This document shows positions 61,544-64,000 of a stretch of 64,000 bases of DNA, piece after piece. This DNA comes from Marinilabilia salmonicolor. Lineage in GTDB: Bacteria > Bacteroidota > Bacteroidia > Bacteroidales > Marinilabiliaceae. Each line of letters starts with the position of its first letter. Positions within the stretch are counted from its first letter, which is position 1. The stretch spans positions 1-64,000 of the forward strand of contig NZ_PVTS01000019.1 in NCBI RefSeq assembly GCF_003003035.1. Reading direction: 5' to 3'. The notes beneath the pieces are model-generated. The model saw nothing but the letters and a program-made list of their open reading frames with translations. It was not told the DNA's origin and ran no database searches. Made by a program: the position numbers and the translations under genes.

Positions 61544-61620
61544 AGCCCCGTATGGGGTGGCAGTTTGGTAGATAGATTGTTCAATATATGATATAAGCCC
61601 CGGATGGGGTGACACTTAAT
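61544..61620. repeat. Short direct repeat, AGCCCCG-ATGGGGTG-type (type E)
   Basis: CAGCCCCGTATGGGGTGGCAG and AAGCCCCGGATGGGGTGACA are two copies of one small palindrome with a 52-nt period. Similar GCCCCGTAGGGGCGA-type repeats are, as I recall, scattered in other Bacteroidota genomes. In the ~290 nt between the maturase and tpx I see nothing else. Confidence 0.55.
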
Positions 61621-61699
61621 TTTTCAGGGAGAGGACACTTCATACGCAGTGCATCTTTCTCCATGCTCCACATGCTCCATGCCCTCTGCTTAATGTTTC

Positions 61700-62212
61700 C
61701 TAAATAAGTTCCTTAACTACTTCAAGGGCTTTATCATAATCGGGCTCTTCAGTTACTTCGGGCACATATTCCACATATTTAACTTTGTTGTCTTTTCCGA
61801 TGATGACAGTTCCCCTGGCCAAAAGGCGGAATTCTTCCATCAGGAAACCATATTTTGTTCCAAAGTCAACGTCTTTATGATCCGAGAGGGTAACAATGTT
61901 GTTAAGCCCTTCAGCGGCACAAAATCTCTTTTGAGCAAACGGAAGGTCGCAGGAGATCGATAGTACCACTACGTTATCCAGTTTGTCAGCTTCCTGGTTG
62001 AACCGTCTGTTTTGAGCTGCACAGACACTTGTGTCGATGGACGGATAGATGGCAATTACCTTAATTTTTCCGTCAAAATCAGTGAGTTTTACCGGCTTCA
62101 GATCGTTGCCAAGTACGGTAAATTCAGGTGCACTGTCGCCAATTTTTGGCTCTTTCCCGATTAGTGTTACCTGGTTTCCTGCAAATTTTACTTTTGAATT
62201 GTTTCTTTCCAT
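61700..62212 (-). CDS. tpx: Thiol peroxidase
   Basis: 170 residues. Atypical 2-Cys peroxiredoxin that reduces hydrogen and alkyl peroxides with thioredoxin. Family start 'VKFAGNQVTLIGKEPKIGDSAPEFTVL', peroxidatic Cys in 'YPSIDTSVCAAQNRRFN', resolving Cys in 'LPFAQKRFCAAEGL' and 'GFLMEEFRLLARGTVII'. No signal peptide, so cytoplasmic here. Monocistronic. Confidence 0.96.
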   Translation of the reverse strand: MERNNSKVKFAGNQVTLIGKEPKIGDSAPEFTVLGNDLKPVKLTDFDGKIKVIAIYPSIDTSVCAAQNRRFNQEADKLDNVVVLSISCDLPFAQKRFCAAEGLNNIVTLSDHKDVDFGTKYGFLMEEFRLLARGTVIIGKDNKVKYVEYVPEVTEEPDYDKALEVVKELI

Positions 62213-62756
62213 GTTGTTTGTTTTTATGTTTTGAAAGTTGGGTTAACAAATATTTTGTTTATTAAAAGTGATGCTCTTCATTTACGAAAATGGGGCGGAC
62301 GCCTTTAATTTGTTGGCAATGCACAGGTGGATGGTTTAAATGTGCTTGATCCATAGGTTTTTGAGTGGTTGTTGCTGCCTGGTGCTTTATGTCCCTTTGC
62401 CATGAAAAAGTGTTAACAAATGGTTGAAACAATGGCCTCCTAAAACAACCCTGTTCTTTTCCCTTTTTTTTGATGTGTACTGAAAGTCTTGCTGTAAGCG
62501 GACTTTTAAGTGCTTTGTCAGTTTGTCTTTAGTAACAAAATGTTTTCTGGAAATGTTCTTAGAAATGCAGTTTTTAATGTTTTATTACCAAAAAAGAGAA
62601 GAGAGGGGGTTATTGTCAAAAAACCTTTCATAGGCTGAATAAGTCTGTCGAAACTTAACCATATGTGAACAAAACATCGAAAAATGTTTATTAATTGACA
62701 CAAAAAAGGGGGTATGGTTAAGAATTTGTAAAATAAAGGACTTTTGGGTCGTAAAA
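62213..62756. other. Intergenic region tpx-secreted protein gene
   Basis: About 545 nt without a credible gene between divergent transcripts. A minus-strand 103-codon open frame (62518-62829) is rejected: biased composition, and it covers the promoter of the next gene. No repeat of the R family is seen. Confidence 0.5.
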
Positions 62757-62788
62757 TTTGGTGGCTGATGAAAACGCAATTATGTTTG
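62757..62788 (+). promoter_or_regulatory. Promoter of secreted protein gene
   Basis: TTTG (62757-62760), 20-nt spacer, TATGTTTG (62781-62788): full consensus. Predicted start near 62795, a 51-nt leader. Confidence 0.8.
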
Positions 62789-62845
62789 CACTGTGTTCTT
62801 ACAGAAAGACACAAAACTAAATGTTTCACTTAAAACTTTTCAATT

Positions 62846-63454
62846 ATGAAAGCAAAAAAGTTTTTATCTGTAGTTGCCCTTGCGGCATTTATGGTTTCAG
62901 TTGCAACCACTGCATCAGCCAAAGGAAAAATCACTGTGTATCCGTACCTGGACACTAACTATGCTCTTGTATCTGCGTTGAGCGAAGAGATGGTTGATTT
63001 TTCAGTTGAAATTAAAACCGACAAAGGTGAGTTTGTTTACTCAAGCGGTAAAGTCGGTACAAGCACTCAATTCAACAAACTGTTTGATTTCTCAAAATTG
63101 AGCGATGGTAAGTATGTTGCTGTTCTTAAGGGTAGTGGAAAAACTTTCCTGGAAGATGAGTTTACTGTATCAGGAGGAAAACTTGTTTCTGAAGTTTCAA
63201 GCAAGAAAGCTGAAGAACTGGCTGCCAAAGTATGGGCAAAAAATGACTTTATCTTTGTGAGCTACCTGAACAAAGCCAACGACTCTTTCAATATGAAAGT
63301 GGAAGATGCCAGTGGTAATGTGCTGTTTGAATCTGCTTTGCCAAAAGACCTTACTTATTCCGGTAAATTTGATGTTTCATCGCTTCCTTCCGGTACGTAT
63401 TATGTAAGTTTGGTTTCAGGTAAAAATTCAAGTAGCTATGCAATTAAAAAGTAA
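62846..63454 (+). CDS. Small secreted beta-sandwich protein
   Basis: 202 residues. Signal peptide to about residue 25 (TTASAKG). Two similar beta-sandwich units: ~27-110 ('DFSVEIKTDKGEFVYSSGKVG', 'FDFSKLSDGKYVAVLKGSGKTF') and ~125-202 ('DSFNMKVEDASGNVLFESALP', 'FDVSSLPSGTYYVSLVSGKN'). Each looks like the fold of T9SS type A sorting domains or DUF3244-type proteins, but the initial YPNP motif is missing, so export by T9SS is unlikely. Strong promoter and terminator suggest an abundant periplasmic protein. Function unknown. Confidence 0.75.
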   Translation: MKAKKFLSVVALAAFMVSVATTASAKGKITVYPYLDTNYALVSALSEEMVDFSVEIKTDKGEFVYSSGKVGTSTQFNKLFDFSKLSDGKYVAVLKGSGKTFLEDEFTVSGGKLVSEVSSKKAEELAAKVWAKNDFIFVSYLNKANDSFNMKVEDASGNVLFESALPKDLTYSGKFDVSSLPSGTYYVSLVSGKNSSSYAIKK

Positions 63455-63497
63455 TCAGAACGATTCCAGTCTCATGCAGCGAAAAAGCTGTTCTTAT

Positions 63498-63538
63498 CCG
63501 GGTGTATCTCTATTGTTTTAGATACACCCGTTTTTTTT
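63498..63538 (+). terminator. Terminator after secreted protein gene
   Basis: CGGGTGTATC (63499-63508) and GATACACCCG (63521-63530), then eight T. Confidence 0.9.
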
Positions 63539-63733
63539 ATAAGGATTTTCGAATAAACGCATTTTGTTTCAGGAACTGAAAGAAGCTCAGGAGGAGCCAT
63601 TCATTACGAAATATATTATTCTGCTGGGTCAATGTTTTTTCTTCTGCCTTATGCCTCTTGAACTTCTGCCTGTTGGTCACTAACATCTAACTTCCACTTC
63701 CTGTACTGTGTGTCTTAGGTTATTCTCCAACAC

Positions 63734-64000
63734 TTACTTGTTACCCCTGTTAATTGCATCCTCAATAACTTCGGTCATCACTTCCTGCATGGTCATGCCC
63801 ATGGCTTCTACCTGCTGCGGAATAAAACTTGTAGCCGTCATTCCCGGGGTGGTATTGACTTCTATCAGGAATATTTGTTTCTCGGTAATAATAAAATCTA
63901 CCCGGACGATTCCTTTGCAATTCAGGATGTCATAGATTAAAGAAGTGATTTTCTGAATTTTTGTGGTCAATTCTTCTGAGATGCGTGCAGGTGTTATTTC
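63734..64000 (-). CDS. ddl: D-alanine--D-alanine ligase, C-terminal part
   Basis: Partial: the reading frame is open to the window edge and begins beyond it; about 88 residues are visible. Joins two D-Ala for peptidoglycan. The ATP-grasp metal site 'IVRVDFIITEKQIFLIEVNTTPGMTATSFIPQQVEAMG' (Asp, Glu, Asn ligands and the NTxPGMT loop) is diagnostic. The upstream part 'ITPARISEELTTKIQ' also fits Ddl (PAxI.ExL). Ends AINRGNK. Confidence 0.9.
   Translation of the reverse strand, partial: EITPARISEELTTKIQKITSLIYDILNCKGIVRVDFIITEKQIFLIEVNTTPGMTATSFIPQQVEAMGMTMQEVMTEVIEDAINRGNK

Noticed and set aside
62518-62829. 103-codon minus-strand open frame
   Set aside because: Covers the consensus promoter of the downstream secreted protein gene and has no family resemblance.

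Overview
The window is a chromosomal segment of a Bacteroidota (Bacteroidetes) bacterium, most likely of the Bacteroidales/Marinilabiliales side of the phylum. The reasons are a SusC/SusD/SusE starch-uptake set, type IX secretion (T9SS) C-terminal sorting domains, DUF2851, DUF4294 and glutamine synthetase III genes, lipoproteins without an Asp+2 rule, A-rich start regions instead of Shine-Dalgarno sites, and repeated promoters of the phylum-specific type TTTG-N19..21-TAnnTTTG. No rRNA, tRNA, CRISPR array, prophage or complete insertion sequence is visible.

Layout. 1-24.9 kb is mostly housekeeping: DUF302, M20 peptidase, glnN, a PorE-like lipoprotein, purM, prfA, pyrF, DUF2851, a small lipoprotein, rpsO, pnp, a two-TM protein, a prolyl oligopeptidase, a TPR lipoprotein, an rRNA/tRNA methylase, sucC, arcA, an orphan groES and a thioredoxin-glutaredoxin fusion. 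25-28.4 kb holds nfo, DUF4294, elbB and thpR. 28.6-49.7 kb is a starch/maltose island: on the minus strand MFS permease, pgmB, GH65 phosphorylase, SusA-like GH13 and lipoprotein GH13, then a LacI regulator; on the plus strand susC, susD, susE-like, an unknown AT-rich lipoprotein and a T9SS amylase. 49.8-52.5 kb holds a sugar transferase, pcm and an MBL hydrolase. 52.8-56.9 kb holds a second T9SS amylase preceded by a membrane AraC regulator that carries a periplasmic starch-binding-like domain. 57-64 kb holds gcvP, an anaerobic sulfatase maturase, tpx, a small secreted protein and the C-terminal end of ddl.

The starch genes form one pathway: the secreted amylases cut starch outside, SusD/SusE bind and SusC imports the oligosaccharides, periplasmic GH13 enzymes trim them, the permease brings maltose into the cytoplasm, GH65 phosphorolyses it to glucose and beta-glucose-1-phosphate, and PgmB yields glucose-6-phosphate. 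LacI-type operators, including a perfect 36-bp palindrome, lie upstream of both divergent promoters.

The most unusual signal is a family of roughly 160-200 bp MITE-like elements. Six full copies, one tandem pair partner and one fragment have AGTGTcyGTCyATAAA-type terminal inverted repeats, in several cases flanked by direct repeats. They fold into long hairpins with compensatory changes between subtypes, and nearly every copy sits within about 12 bp of a gene's stop codon, twice supplying part of the stop codon itself. A second, different 162-bp fully self-complementary element follows nfo. The other item of note is the starch-binding/7TM/AraC regulator, a candidate one-protein transmembrane starch sensor.
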